A stretch of DNA of 64,000 nucleotides from Platerodrilus igneus (GCA_036346225.1 JARFIW010001340.1:739694-803693); one strand, 5' to 3'; shown: positions 45,986 through 58,016, counted from the stretch's first letter. Program-made: numbers and translations. Notes: generated by a model not told the origin, from the sequence alone.

Positions 45986-47199
45986 TCCTTTCAATTATTT
46001 AATGAAATTTTTTAATAGTGTTATTTTGAAGTTTCCCCTCTTTATTGTAATTTATAAATTCCACTTTTTTATGTAATTTGCGTTCAAAACATCACTTCTA
46101 TACACATAATAATTATTAGATTAAGGTATCCTTACTGCATACTTCAAATACCATCTTCGCAAAGTAACAGCTCGTGATCAAATTAACATTTTGCGATCGA
46201 ATTTAGAATTTAAGGATCGACTGAATCGAATCAATCTAATGAATGAATCTACTGAATTACTCCGTTTTTAATAAACGCTTCCTTATATACAGTTTATCTA
46301 TTTTGTAGAATGTTACTAGAATAGTATGGAACATTATGATGCAAGATTTTTCAGAAAAACTCATTAGAGTCTAAAATCGCGGCGTTTTCTTACCTTGTTA
46401 TCTGATTCCAGTTATTCATAACGTGCGCTGTTTGTTTTGAATAACACCCAAGGTTAATGCTCGCGGTCTCCTTTTATCCTACATTGAATGCGAAGATCAT
46501 AAATGTTTCTTATTAATTTCTATTACATTTTCTGGGTTTTTAGTGTTCTGGACTGCTTCTTGGAATAAAATGTTTCATTTATTAATTAGATATCTACGTA
46601 GTTCTAAATACCGATGACTCTTTTATATTCCTAATACTATAAAACTCTTTATTTAAAATAAATTTCTGTAATCCACGGGGTAATTAAAACTTTAATTGCT
46701 TTTTAATGCAAAAGGGGTTGCATTTTATAGAAAATATTTACTTTCGTGTTTCAGTACACAAAATTAAGACCAGAATTGGTTTTTTTAAATACACGAAATA
46801 ATTTATTTTTATACTAAATGCGTAAAGCTAGTACTAAAGCAAAAAATGTATTGATAATTAATAAGTGAAAATAAATGGCTTTGTATTTATCTTAAAACGA
46901 TCGATTTGCGGTCGCATTGAATGCATTTTACGGTATATTACAATTAATTATTTCTACATATACAACTTACATTACTTGCTATGTATTTACAATATACTTA
47001 TATCATACAGGGTGGTTATTTATACATGCGCAATTGAATTTTTTGCTTGAACATCAATGAATAAAAGTACGTTTGTATTGTACAGGGTGTAATTATGAAT
47101 TTACGGAAATTTTTATTTTTCCGGATTATATTATATTTTAGTCAGATTTCTTTGTACAATTTGGGTTTCAATGACCTCTCGTGAACCCTTATCACGTCA
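45986..47199 (-). mobile_element. F3 3' LTR (part)
   Basis: Direct repeat of 53,482-54,720. Shared blocks include 'TTTTTGGTTAAATCTT', 'ACATCACTTCTATA', 'ATAATAATTATTAGATTAA', 'AAAAGGGGTTGC', 'AAAATAAATGGCTTTGTATTT'. On the minus strand it starts TGACGTGATAAGGG at 47,199, close to the F1 LTR start TGCTGTGATAAGGG. CACCCTGTATGATATA and CACCCTGTACAAT motifs lie near 47,010 and 47,085. Confidence 0.75.
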
Positions 47200-47732
47200 T
47201 TTTCCCCAAATCAAAATATAAAATTCGAAATCTGTGTTATTTTTCCGCATGTCAGTAATTTTACTATTTTTATTTCTAACTTCCTGCTATCTGTAACTAA
47301 TTCTATAAGCTTTATAATACACACGCATAATCTTTTTATACTAGGGCCTTTCACCTTTTAACAATCCGCCCATTTCTATCGTATAATCAACTAAACTTTC
47401 CCTAACTCTATTCTAATATCATTTACAATCTAACATTTCTATGCTATATCTCTAACTTTTTCTCATGTTTACTCACGGTCTTGTCAAGTTTCATCTCATA
47501 TAGAATTCTCTTCACTATCACACATCTCATCACATTATAGCACAGTCTTCTCTAAATTATTATTCTTGGAAAAATATGGAGTATAAAATTCTCATGAAGT
47601 TGTCCCAGCAACTTCTCAGCTATACTACTTACGTCAAAAAAATTGTCTAAAATCTCTATATCTAGCCTACTTCCGTAACTCTCCAATTACTCTTCATTAA
47701 AAGCATAAACTTCAGTCTTAAAAGGTTCACTA

Positions 47733-48905
47733 TTAATAACTTCTTAACTTATTTTCACAATCAGTAGCAATTCTTAACTCTCTATCTTCTAATTCATGAG
47801 ATTTCTCCTTTAACAACGATTTTATTTTATTTCTAACTTCACCTGGACATTTAACAACCATTCTTCCTTTTTCTACAGTTTCCTCTAATTCTCCTTTAAA
47901 ATAATTTACACTTATACTCTTAACTACCTCACCCTCTTTCATCTCAATAATTTCTTTTTTCCTACACTTCCAATTCTTTCTTTTTCCTATGCTTCCAATT
48001 CTTTCCTACATTCGCATATTTGAATGAATGTTTCGACAAACCAAACGCTACTCCTCCATATTTGTACATACACCATTTCAGAAAAACGATTGGCTTTTTT
48101 AATCCCTATTATCCCAAATGAATTATTAAGTTCTACTTTCCAAGTTATTTCATCATTATTTAATATTTTACTACCTTTATTTATTTTATTTTTAAGAGCT
48201 GCATTCAGAGAAAGTTTCTTTATCTCCTTTTCAACACCTGCAATTATACTATTTTCAACAGTTTCATCTATTATTTCCGTCTCTTCAACATCATCTAATA
48301 ATTCTGAGTTTTCTCTAAAAATGCTACAACTTCTCTTCTAATTTCACCAGGGCACTTAATACTTAAACTTCTATCTACTTCACCTTACATCTCCTTATCA
48401 AATTGATTTAAATTCATACAATCTTTTTGTACTTCTATATGGACTTCTTCGTTCCATTTAATCCTCTCATCTCGCATAATTATCACCTTATTCTTGGTAT
48501 CTATTATACCTTTCATCTTACTTAGAAAATCCATTCCCATAATGGCATCTACTCTCAATCCTGGCACTATTAAAAACTCTTGGTCAAGTTCCATCTTTCC
48601 CTACTTAACTTTCAGAATTATGATACTGTTGATAACTGCAAACTTCTTATTATTCGGCGATACTAAATTATTTCTTCTAATAGGGATAACTTTCTGCATT
48701 AACTCCTCTGAATTATCTTTAATAAAACCTTCACTTACTGATGTTGCTTCAGCTCATGTATATCTACCAGTCATTTTATCTCGTTTCCATCTAATTTTAT
48801 CATAGGTAGTAAATCATTTCTGTCATTAACTTTTTCATTTTCCCACTCAAATCTTATAAATTCATGCCCATGTTCAGATTTATTAATTTCTATATTTTTG
48901 TCGCT
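47733..48905 (-). pseudogene. F3 protease and linker, broken
   Basis: 48,805-48,600 holds LDGNEIK- and a degenerate active site: the bases around 48,750-48,768 that encode DTGAEA in F1 contain an insertion, destroying Asp-Thr-Gly. 48,594-48,385 encodes FLIVPGLRVDAIMGMDFLSKM, parallel to F1 VVPGLKIDVIFGMNMIDKL. 47,942-47,733 encodes MVVKCPGEVRNKIKSLL and ELRIATDC, parallel to the F1 segment just before RT (IKCPDDLRNRVNILL, LTIATG). Coding stops there. Confidence 0.75.
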
Positions 48906-48919
48906 TGATTTGTCTGCAT

Positions 48920-49603
48920 CTACAAATCCTGCCTACTTGACCTTCCAGGCTGATTAACTATTTCTGCATATGTCCTTTTATTTTCGTTGCTACTATTCAT
49001 ACCATTTCTCTGTGTGTTTGCCGTATTTTCCTTGGGTACCAGTTCTATTCTCAATGGTCTGGGATTCATTATTCTCCTTTCCCCGTTTTTCATAATGGCA
49101 TTTCCTCTATTCCAATTATTTCTTTGCATATTCCCCCTTTCAAATGATCTGCCGTGATATCTCTCCTGTCCATTATGCCCCTGGAATCTAAATTTATTCA
49201 TGGGCTGCCTCCTTGGCATGGTCTCCATCCTTCTTGGTTGACCCATGTCATCGGAACGTTGAAGATATTCTAAAAACACGTCTCTATTAACAATATTTTG
49301 TAAGGCTATGCATTGTCTTACTTCAGTTTTGAAGTGACCTGCTAAATATTTTATAAATTGATTGTCCTTTAAAGGAGGACCAAGTTGTTTGGCAATGCTA
49401 AATTTCTTGATCGCATACAACTCTCTTGTCATACCTGAATCGCTACTATATTTACTTATCAATAAATTATCTCTCACTTTAAATAGCCGGTTGCCTCCCC
49501 AGAAATGCTTTAAGAATTTAATTTCAAAGTCTTTAAAGAAACTCAACTCACTTTCAATTAGTCCAAACCAAATTTCGGCACTGCCCTTCAACATAGACCT
49601 CAC
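48920..49603 (-). CDS. F3 Gag, core and basic tail (N-terminus frameshifted)
   Basis: 227 codons: RSMLKGSAEIWFGLIESEL, FEIKFLKHFWGGNRLF, RELYAIKKFSIAKQLGPPL, VFLEYLQRSDD, then an Arg/Asn/Gly-rich tail (HNGQERYHGRSFERGNMQRN). The core follows F1 Gag residue by residue and, unlike F1, has no stop at the core/tail border. The coiled-coil N-terminus (49,604-50,070) is broken by stops, so this is a partial protein. Confidence 0.75.
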   Translation of the reverse strand: MRSMLKGSAEIWFGLIESELSFFKDFEIKFLKHFWGGNRLFKVRDNLLISKYSSDSGMTRELYAIKKFSIAKQLGPPLKDNQFIKYLAGHFKTEVRQCIALQNIVNRDVFLEYLQRSDDMGQPRRMETMPRRQPMNKFRFQGHNGQERYHGRSFERGNMQRNNWNRGNAIMKNGERRIMNPRPLRIELVPKENTANTQRNGMNSSNENKRTYAEIVNQPGRSSRQDL

Positions 49604-50186
49604 AATATTTAACTTTGTTTGCTCATCCCAGCTACCTTGTATTAAAGTTTTTAAGTTATTTAAAAATATTTTAGGGTTATGTTTATTATTCCCATAATAT
49701 TTTGAGTGTAGTTACAATGCAACACTGGTTGTACTTCATCTCATCGGTTCCTCAACATGAATATTTTTAACCCTATCTTCTAAATTCTCAAACTTATTCC
49801 CTAAGTCTGTTTTAAGATTTCCCAAATCATTTCTAAATGTTTTAAAACCAGATTTGGAACTTCCCTCTATTTCATTTACTTTTTGTCAAAAGTTTTAATT
49901 TTCCCCTTAGTTTCTCTTTCACTTGCTTTCTGATTCGACTTCATTTGAACAATTTCTTCTTTAACATCATCATAACTCCTGAGTATTTTAATCTACTTTG
50001 TCACCCATTTCTTTGATACATTTCTCACCCATTGCGTTCATGCCTTTCTCATTCTTTTGACTCATATATTTCATGTTAGCCTTATAAAGATACTTAACAT
50101 GTCATTGATATTTTGATTGATTCTTGGTGAATATTGTTATAATTTCCTCATTCTATAATTGTGTAAAAAGAACTAAACTGTCTTTT

Positions 50187-50189
<3 letters not shown>

Positions 50190-50226
<37 letters not shown>
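50190..50226. repeat. (AT)n array
   Basis: Interrupts the F3 element upstream of gag. Confidence 0.95.
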
Positions 50227-50230
<4 letters not shown>

Positions 50231-51865
50231 TTGGTTTATTTAATTTTAATTACTTTTTATATACTTTTTATTTTTACTTGATAGTGTGAAGATTTTGACT
50301 ATTTTACGTGCTTTAAATATATTTGGTCGGTCTACAAAAAAACTATATAAATGTGCCTCGACTATTTTGACTCTCTTTTTCTCAGGGTATCTACACCTAC
50401 CTAACGTGGGTTCGGTGATAGGTAGACGATCACAACACCGACCAAACAGCACTACCTTATTTTTAGTATAGTTAACCATTTTTTATGCGTATATACCAAA
50501 TATAACAAACAGATCCGCGTAGCCTTGTGCTAATTCAAATAAACTTACCAAATGACTTTGACGCTCTGAAAAACACAGTACTCACCCTATTTATCCTTAG
50601 TTGTAGGCATTTTCCTTAACTCTGGCTAACGATCTCGGTAGCCGGCTGTGTCTTCACACTACACTACACTTCCACAAAGATGCTTGGCTGTACAAACACC
50701 ACGTTTTAAATGTAATTTTGCTATGTTACGCCCAAATCTGTAAATATTTAAATGAATTTAGAATTTTGAAAAATTTTACGTTCAACTTCCTCGCGCTAAT
50801 TCTATTCTGATAATCTCGTCGTTCCGCTCCAACACTCCTGCCAATCCAACAATACCCAATCCAATACCACTTCCAAACTACTTTTCCAAATCCTATGCCG
50901 CTTTTTCCAATTTTCCACTTGATGACTGTCGATCCCTTATAAAAACCACTCCTAATTAATCTTTCTACGGTCTTATAAATTTACTCCAAATCCTATTCAA
51001 CCTAATTCAGACCACTCTAAATACCAGCTCTTATTCTCTTTCTGTACCACTCCAATATCTTCTCCAAATACACGCCGCTAACTTTTCACTCTTCTTAATG
51101 CTTATACCTGTTCCCTTTGTATCGCTATACTCTTCATTAATTCCAATCAACTGCTTTAACTTTCAAAACTATTTATTTTCAATTTTAAATTATTCAACTT
51201 TAGTACAATTTTATCAAAACACGTCTTTCTACCAAAAATATTCATACGTTCTCTATTATTATTTTCACCTAGGTGATACCACCACCTTCAAAATTATTAT
51301 GCCTATTCTTTATACATTTCTAAATCCCAACACCCAATTAAATTGTCACAACTAGTGTTGTGTCACTAATACCTATCAGTTATATTTGTACACTTTGCGA
51401 TTATATTAATAACTGTTTGATCATTTGCGAATATGATCGCGTCGCACTTAAATCACTTTTTATATAGTACTTTCACATAAAATTTTGATAATACAAGTTT
51501 GTCCAAAGGTTGATTCTAATAAATATGTGCCGAAATGTACCACATATAACCCTGGCCATGTGTTGTGAACAGTGGAACTTACACAGACGCACCCGGCTTT
51601 TAGATCAGCAAATTTACACTCTATGGATTATCATCGTACGACTTAGTATAAATCCTTGAATACTGAGTCTTCTCACGTCATCAAGTCATTCTTTTACGTA
51701 TTGGCACTTTTACTCTGACCAATCTACTTTAAATACTTCACCATTTGTAAGTACGGCAAACACAAAAATTACAATTACGTGATCAGGTCATTGGCATTTT
51801 TGGCATATACACAACCTTAAAACAACAAAATACTCTTTATACCCTTTTAGATATTACGTACACTT

Positions 51866-51868
<3 letters not shown>
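50227..51868. mobile_element. 1.64-kb AT-bounded block, probably a solo LTR of unknown family
   Basis: No open frame or known domain. It lies exactly between two AT arrays inside the F3 element, like the other insertions here. A TATA-like TATATAAAAAGTG (minus, about 51,450) and a second TATATAAATG (+, about 50,343) are present. Clear LTR termini were not recognised. Confidence 0.4.

Positions 51869-51906
<38 letters not shown>
51869..51906. repeat. (AT)n array
   Basis: Right border of the preceding block. Confidence 0.95.
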
Positions 51907-51909
<3 letters not shown>

Positions 51910-52555
51910 TGTACAAAATTTTATTACTAAAAACAACAATATTTGATTAAAGAACATTCATTTAATTCGTTTAAGTAATTGTTTTATTTTGAACAAGTGA
52001 ATTCAAGAATAGGGTAATTAATTCAATAGGTAAAAAGCTTAAATACCCTTTACTAATTTAATGTTTTTTTGCTCTTACTTGACTAAGGAGCACTAATAGT
52101 ACTTTCAAGAAATTTAATATGAAAATTGTGTTTATAATAGCATTTAAATTATTGATATTAATAGCTATTCTTTTCTTTATAGTATCAGGTAGCAAGAGTA
52201 CATCTCTTGTGTCCTTCTTTGTTATATTAATAATATTTTTTTAAAGCTCCTGCTTAGGCAGTAAATACGATATTTTTCTCTAAGGACTTCCAAGTCTCCT
52301 TTTAGAGCAAACTTGTGTTTAGAGAACTTAAGGACTTGCTGGCGTCCCTTTTGCACCCCTATTTTAGTATTACTAGAGTCAGCAAGTAAATAATGTTTTG
52401 TCATAAGAACCATGACCAATCCTCATAAGCTCTACCCGAGGAATAGACCCCTAGCTTAGTCAGAAGTAGTTGAGGTTCCATCTTTTTAAAGGAGATCCCT
52501 TCACATAAAAGATTTCAAGACGACAATGATTTTAATAATTTTAATTTTTTGTTAT
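51907..52555. other. unclassified sequence
   Basis: AT-rich. A 65-codon minus frame (52,419-52,222) with basic and charged residues has no recognised relative. Could be leftover F3 leader or 5' LTR, but I see no matching partner. Confidence 0.3.
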
Positions 52556-53300
52556 AATTTTTCACAAAAATATGCACTCGCTCGGATCAGAGGTAAAATG
52601 TAGGTCCCATGTGTGTGTTATCACGCATGTTAAAATCCCTAACTTGCTTGGAACAGCCAGGGTTTGGCAAAATTCAAAATTTTTCACGTAAAAAAAACTC
52701 GCTTCCTGGCCAATGTAGTACCTTCGGGTGGAGCATTGGAAAATTACATGTAGTGGTATGTGAAGGGGGTAAGCAGCCTGTGGCTGCCAAGATCCTTCAA
52801 CACTTAGGCATTTGCCGAATTAATAGTTTTCCAGTAAATTCTTTCACACAATTAGCATTATTCGAGAATATTGCACAACCACTACTTGTAGTTGCTTATA
52901 ATAATCATTATGTTTAATTTTTTTCGTCATTAGTTCATCCATCTTGGGACTGGTTGGATGCATACCTCCATTGATTTCTATTTTGAACTAGCCTACACAT
53001 TTTCCTGAAATTCCTACAGTCTACATCTTTTACTATCTGTGTAATAGTCTAATCTAGGTCTACCTCTACTTCTCTTTTTTCCTATCTCTGCTTCTAATAT
53101 ATTCCGCACTATTCCCTCATGCCATAGTATGTGGCCTATCATCCTATCTCTCCTACTTTTTACCGTTTTCCACATATTTCTTTCTTCCTCTACCATTTTT
53201 AGTACCTCTTTGTTCTTAACTTTGTCTGCCCATGATATTTTCATTATAAGTTTGTAGCACCACATTTCAAATGCTTCTACTTTTTTCTTGTCCGCTTCTC
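52556..53300 (-). mobile_element. LINE 3' end (same family as 12.4-15.7 kb) with truncated SINE tail
   Basis: 53,265-53,014 (minus) encodes the LINE C-terminus: MKISWADKVKNKEVLKMV, RRDRMIGHILWHEGIV, EAEIGKKRSRGRPRLDYYT, a typical final region of endonuclease-RT proteins. 52,746-53,013 is its 3'UTR. 52,556-52,745 matches the last ~190 bp of the SINE at 12,500-12,797, placed at the same 3'UTR position. It interrupts the F3 5' LTR. Confidence 0.75.
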
Positions 53301-53481
53301 TTACTTATATGATTAACACTTATTAATCTACCTTAAATTAGATATTAATACTTGCAGAATTCACAAAAAGGCTCCTCATAATGAATATCTTCTTATTTTA
53401 AATTGACTTCAAATCTGCCTACAAGATTTTCTATATTTAAACTCTTCGTTTCAAGCGGCAGTCACCAAAGTACATTTTTGG

Positions 53482-54719
53482 TTAAATCTTTCTTTCAATT
53501 ATTTAATAAGATTTTTTAAATCGCGTTATCTTGAAGAATTTTCCCTCTTATAATTAATAAATTCCATTTTTTATGTAATTTGAGTTTAAAACATCACTTC
53601 TATATACATAATAATTATTAGATTAAAGTGTGCTTACTGTATACTTCAAACATCATCCTCGCAAAGCAACAGCTCGCGACTTAAAATAACAGTTCGCGAT
53701 CAAATTTTAAAGATCGGCTGCTCAAATGAATGAATCTACTGAAAGACCTGTTTTTAATAAACGCTTCCTTATATACAAATTATATATTTTCTGGAATGTG
53801 TCTAGAATAGTATGGAACATTATGATGCAAGGTATGTCAGAAAAACTCATTAGCTGAAAGTCTCGGCGTAATTACCTTGTTATCTGGTTCCAGTTATCCA
53901 TGACACGCGCTGTTTGTCCTGCTTCTACATATACTATTATTGTGGCATATCGCTTCTCTCCAACAGTGAATGCAAAATCATAAATAATTTTTATCAGTTA
54001 TTCCAGAGATTTTGCAGGTTTTTCGTGTTCCGGCCGCTTCTAGGAATAAACGTTTATTTATTAATTAGTTTATTTACGTAGTTCTAAATACTGATGACTC
54101 ATTCTTGTATATTCTAGAAAATTCTTTATTTAAAATAAATTTCTGTAATCCACAGGGTAATTAATTTAAACTTTAATTGCTTTTTAATGCAAAAGGGGTT
54201 GCGTTTTATAGAAAATATTTGCTTTTAATATCGAAACCTGTTTTCAATACACCTATTAAGGTTAGAATTGGAGTTTCTTTTAACAAGAGTGTAGTTTTCT
54301 ATGCTAAGTGCGTAAATCTAGTACTATTCTACGCTATTTACAATAAATCAAAAAACATTTTTATCAAAAACGTATTGATAATTAATAAGTGAAAATAAAT
54401 GGCTTTGTATTTATCTTAAAACGATCAATTTCCATTTGTATTGAATGCGTTTTAGGGTATCTTACAATTAATTATTTTTACATATTCAACTTACGTTACT
54501 TGCTATTTATTTACAATACGCCTATATCATACAGAGTATTATTTATACACATGCAATTTGCGTTTTTGCATGGCTCTTTAATGTATAAAAGTACGTTTGT
54601 ATTTTACAGGACGTAACCATGAATTTACGGAAATTTCTATTTTTCCGGATTCCTTTATATCATAATGGGATTTATTTTTAGAATGTGGGTTTCAGTGACC
54701 TCCCGTGACCCCTTATCAC

Positions 54720-54720
<1 letters not shown>
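53482..54720 (-). mobile_element. F3 5' LTR (part)
   Basis: Direct-repeat partner of 45,986-47,199. It starts (minus) at about 54,720 with CGTGATAAGGGG against the last AT array of the giant intron. The distal part is replaced by LINE sequence at 53,300. Confidence 0.75.

Positions 54721-54763
<43 letters not shown>
54721..54763. repeat. (AT)n array
   Basis: Rightmost AT array of the giant intron. Host intron sequence follows. Confidence 0.95.
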
Positions 54764-54768
<5 letters not shown>

Positions 54769-55447
54769 TTGGGATAATCAATAGATTGACTTAGATTGTA
54801 ATATTCAAATACCAGAATTCTAGAGTTTTAAATTGCACATTCTATGTAAGCCATTCAGGTATTAAACTATATTGCTTAATGCTCATTAGATAAAATCATT
54901 TTAAGCGAGAAAACAATAAGATTAGCTTTGTTACGTTGGGCAATTTATCGTGCAGAAATCCATTTAAACAAATTATAATGAACATAATCAGCTAATGACA
55001 TTATTAATAATAGGAAACATAAAAAAATAAAATTGTTTATAAATTTATAAATTTGATTAAATCAAGGAATATAGTTATCTAAACTATACAAAATAATAAA
55101 GTTGCAATATGAAGTATGATCAGATTAATCATGTAATTAATGTTGTAGCTTGCTTATGAGTTATTAAGTTAGATGTATCTCAGAATTTCTGCATTTACAT
55201 TGCAGAAATTAGCCTTACTTATTCTTATATGTTTTATTTTTGGGTGTATTCATTGATTAATTCATATATGATGAACATTTGCGTTTATAATTATTGATGT
55301 TTTAGTTTACATTTAATAAGGTTTAAGCATTACATATAAGTGCATCCTATGGCTAATAAATTTTTATTAATATTAATCTTTCAACATAACCATTGTTCTT
55401 AACGCATGGAATTGTATGTTCAATTGAAAATTGGTATTTTGTTGTAG
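54764..55447 (+). other. AP3B1: 3' part of the AP3B giant intron, TE-free
   Basis: AT-rich, no TE or gene recognised. Ends in TTTTGTTGTAG. Confidence 0.7.
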
Positions 55448-55655
55448 GATCTAATTTTGTGCAAATCACACCACGTGTTGGGGAGCTCATGCAGCCTGTA
55501 GTTATTTCAGAAGAATTGTTCAACACTGAACGTTCAAGACTCAAAGGAATGAATGAACATTCTGCAATCATTCCAACTTGCTCAGATGTTCTTTCTAAGG
55601 TGTTTAAGGTTGCAAATGTTGCTTCTTGTAAGAGTCCTGATCCAAATGTTCACAG
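55448..55655 (+). CDS. AP3B1: AP-3 complex subunit beta, appendage exon after giant intron
   Basis: Joined to the exon ending at 4,781, the frame continues as a Gly codon followed by SNFVQITPRVGELMQPVVI, SEELFNTERSRLKGMNEHS and SKVFKVANVASC. The GELM.PV.IS..F..E...L.GMNE sequence is the hallmark of the AP-3 beta tail. The donor GTATGG follows the split Arg codon (AG|A). The exon shows no damage, so the enormous intron upstream must be spliced if the gene is functional. Confidence 0.92.
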
Positions 55656-55702
55656 GTATGGTAATATGCAAAAAATTGTTTTTGACATTTATCTGTTTTT
55701 AG

Positions 55703-55847
55703 ATTTACTGGTCAAACTTTATCATCTTTGTCACTTGTTCTAATTACTTTGACATGTGTGGAACAACAGATTTATGTTACTGTTAATTCCGATAAAATGG
55801 TGATTGGCTCTCTTTTGCTTAGTGACTTAAAATCTGCTTTGAAATAA
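55703..55847 (+). CDS. AP3B1: AP-3 complex subunit beta, last exon
   Basis: After a 47-bp intron with a CTGTTTTTAG acceptor, the frame gives RFTGQTLSSLSLVLITL, VEQQIYVTVNSDKMVIGS, LLLSDLKSALK and TAA at 55,845-55,847. This matches the C-terminal end of AP-3 beta (a final strand ending '..DKMVIG..LL.DLK'). An AATAAA overlaps the stop codon (55,843-55,848), and the likely polyadenylation region is just downstream. Confidence 0.92.
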
Positions 55848-56589
55848 ATATTGAATTCATAAATGTATTATATTACTAAAGTGTTGATATAAATTTCTTT
55901 CATTAAATATATATTTTTTCTAAATTGATTTCGGTATAAGTCAATATTATGGAAACCTCACAACAAGCGAGTTTATGCATATATTTATTTGCACCTAAAC
56001 TCCTTGAAATATTATTTTAAGTGATATGCGGGAGTACGTGAGCAATTCACCATATAATTGGAAACTAAATATGCATTTATCTATGGTTTGATCTAAATGA
56101 TATATTAATATTGTACTCTGCTCTCAAACAGTGATAGGAGTTTACCTGATAATAATCAAGTAAATACCTTAAGTATGCACTAGGCATTTATCGAAAAATG
56201 GCTAAGTAATGGGTAAATATGTAAATATAAATCCGATTCCACATTATAGGTTTGTGAAAGTTTTTAAACATGAAGAGCTCCTTTATTACATTCAAGTCAA
56301 AAGTAACTAAAATGTAATTTTACAGGCTCATTAACGCTGTTTTAACAATGGAAATTATAAATTCAATGACTACAGGAATAATTAAGTGACCAGCCGTCAT
56401 AGAAAATTTGCACTGATTTTGTTGAAAATTGATCATGAAGGCTGTATAGTGGTTTGCAAATGTAGAAACGTGAAGATAGTATTTTAATGCACTGCAGTAC
56501 GTTTGATGAGGCACCCATATAAGGGTATGAACTCTTAAACAAAGTTTGCGTCGTTTTATTAAAGAGTTAATAGAATTAATAAATAAACT
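55848..56589. other. AP3B 3'UTR and downstream intergenic sequence
   Basis: AT-rich. It should begin with the AP3B 3'UTR. No other gene or TE recognised. Confidence 0.5.
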
Positions 56590-57230
56590 GGTTTAACTTT
56601 ATTAAATGCAGCATCATTGAATGTTGCAACTTTCCAATACTATGGTGCTGGGTTTTACAGATTTCCTCTTTCAAAAGGTTTCACAAGAAATAGTCCAACA
56701 TCGACAAGTCAGGTGATCTAGGCGACCACTAAATAGGTCCAAACGTACCCATCCATTTATTAGGATATTCGCCGTTTTAATAATCACAAGTGACTATAGT
56801 GTTGTGCGAGGGTTTACCATCTTGTTAGAACCACACGTTTCATCTATTTTTGAGAGACAATTCTCCAGTAATTTGTGCAAGTTGGTATCCAAAATTGTAA
56901 TATAGCAACCAGCTGTAAGATTATTTTCTAAAATATGGTATGGAAATATCTATCACCAACAATGTAACAATAAACATTCAAGGCAAAACGGCCTTGTTGA
57001 TGCCTCGTACATGTTTGTTGGGTATTTTCATTAGACCACTGTCAATTGTTGTGTCTGTTTAATATACCAGCACTACTCGTATGTTTCATCAGACCATATA
57101 ATTTTATTTTCAAAATTGTTAGTAGCAGCACATGAAGATACCGAGAAAATCGCTTTTAACAGTTCAATGGTCAGTGCATTCACCAAAAAACTAGCCTCAA
57201 CGGATATTGATTCCTGCTAGATCACCTCTC
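56590..57230 (-). pseudogene. dead Tc1/mariner-like transposase
   Basis: On the minus strand, frame-broken pieces read W/SDETYE (first Asp region, about 57,100), KYPTNMY...RPFCLECLL (about 57,000) and WSPRSPDLSMLDYFL (third catalytic Asp, about 56,740-56,680) followed by NLLKEEIC. The order equals a DDE transposase of the DUF4817/mariner type, but stops and frameshifts are dense. The N-terminus is not found. Confidence 0.65.
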
Positions 57231-58014
57231 ACAACTGAAACGAACTCGGTCCTTCTTTCTCCCTCTCCCATACAACCATTTTCCATCTCGTTTTGTTATT
57301 ACGAACCCCACTTGGATAAGTGCCCTCTCTAACTTTTAAAACGTCCAATTATATTTCTTAATTCTTTTCCATATTTTCGATCGATACAAACATCTTTCAT
57401 CTTACTCTAACTAATAGCTTCAGAACTACACTTGTTTCCCTTATCGTTACGAAGTCTAACAGATATTCGACTTTTGCGTCTCCCTCTTTTATGTGCTGTT
57501 ACAAAGTCCATCCTTGTTTGGAATATCGATTTGTGTCTGCCTTTAATGTTTATTTACATTCGTAGAAATTATTGAATTTCGTTCCTGTCCATAACAAGCT
57601 CAGTATTTTTAATACTATCTTACACTAAACGGGATTGAAATATTTTTATATTATTAACAGATGCCCCTCAAAATATCGATCCTACGCTAAAGCAAATTTT
57701 AAAAGCTTTCAAACCTTTGTACACTGTTTTATAATAATTAAAGCGACATTTTAATCCTATACACAAACTAAATTACTCTTGTTGATAGATGTTTAACCTT
57801 CAATGCTATTCCTAGAAAATAAATGTTATGATAGTTCTTTACAAGTAAATGCAAAGCTGAACTAAAATTATATTACCTCTCTATTTCTACCTCAAGTTGA
57901 ATAATCGTCACCTTAAATATCTAAAACACCTAATTAAATTTTTAATAAACGGTATCTACATACGCAAGCTTGACCTATGACCTATTTATCTATTTTTAAC
58001 CTACAAATTACACG

Positions 58015-58016
<2 letters not shown>
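57231..58016. other. intergenic sequence without recognised features
   Basis: No open frame with known domains. 57,231-57,530 is somewhat GC-richer and may be the remaining 5' part of the dead transposon. Confidence 0.4.

Larger units (their letters stand above)
47200..50190 (-). mobile_element. F3 Gypsy internal region, broken
   Basis: It has a polypurine tract (GATTTGGGGAAAA, minus) next to the 3' LTR, then pyrimidine-rich sequence, protease and linker pieces (47,733-48,900), gag (48,920-49,603) and a decayed gag N-terminus to about 50,150. No RT, RNase H or integrase. The AT array at 50,190 replaces the expected PBS and 5' LTR junction. Confidence 0.75.
4782..55447 (+). other. AP3B1: giant TE-filled intron of AP3B (50,666 bp)
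   Basis: The donor GT at 4,782 and the acceptor TTGTAG ending at 55,447 join two exons in a matching phase (1 base plus 2 bases give a glycine codon). The encoded protein continues without a gap. Only about 310 bp at the left and 680 bp at the right end are free of recognised TEs and lie outside the first and last (AT)n arrays. The neighbouring introns are 49 and 47 bp. Confidence 0.88.
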
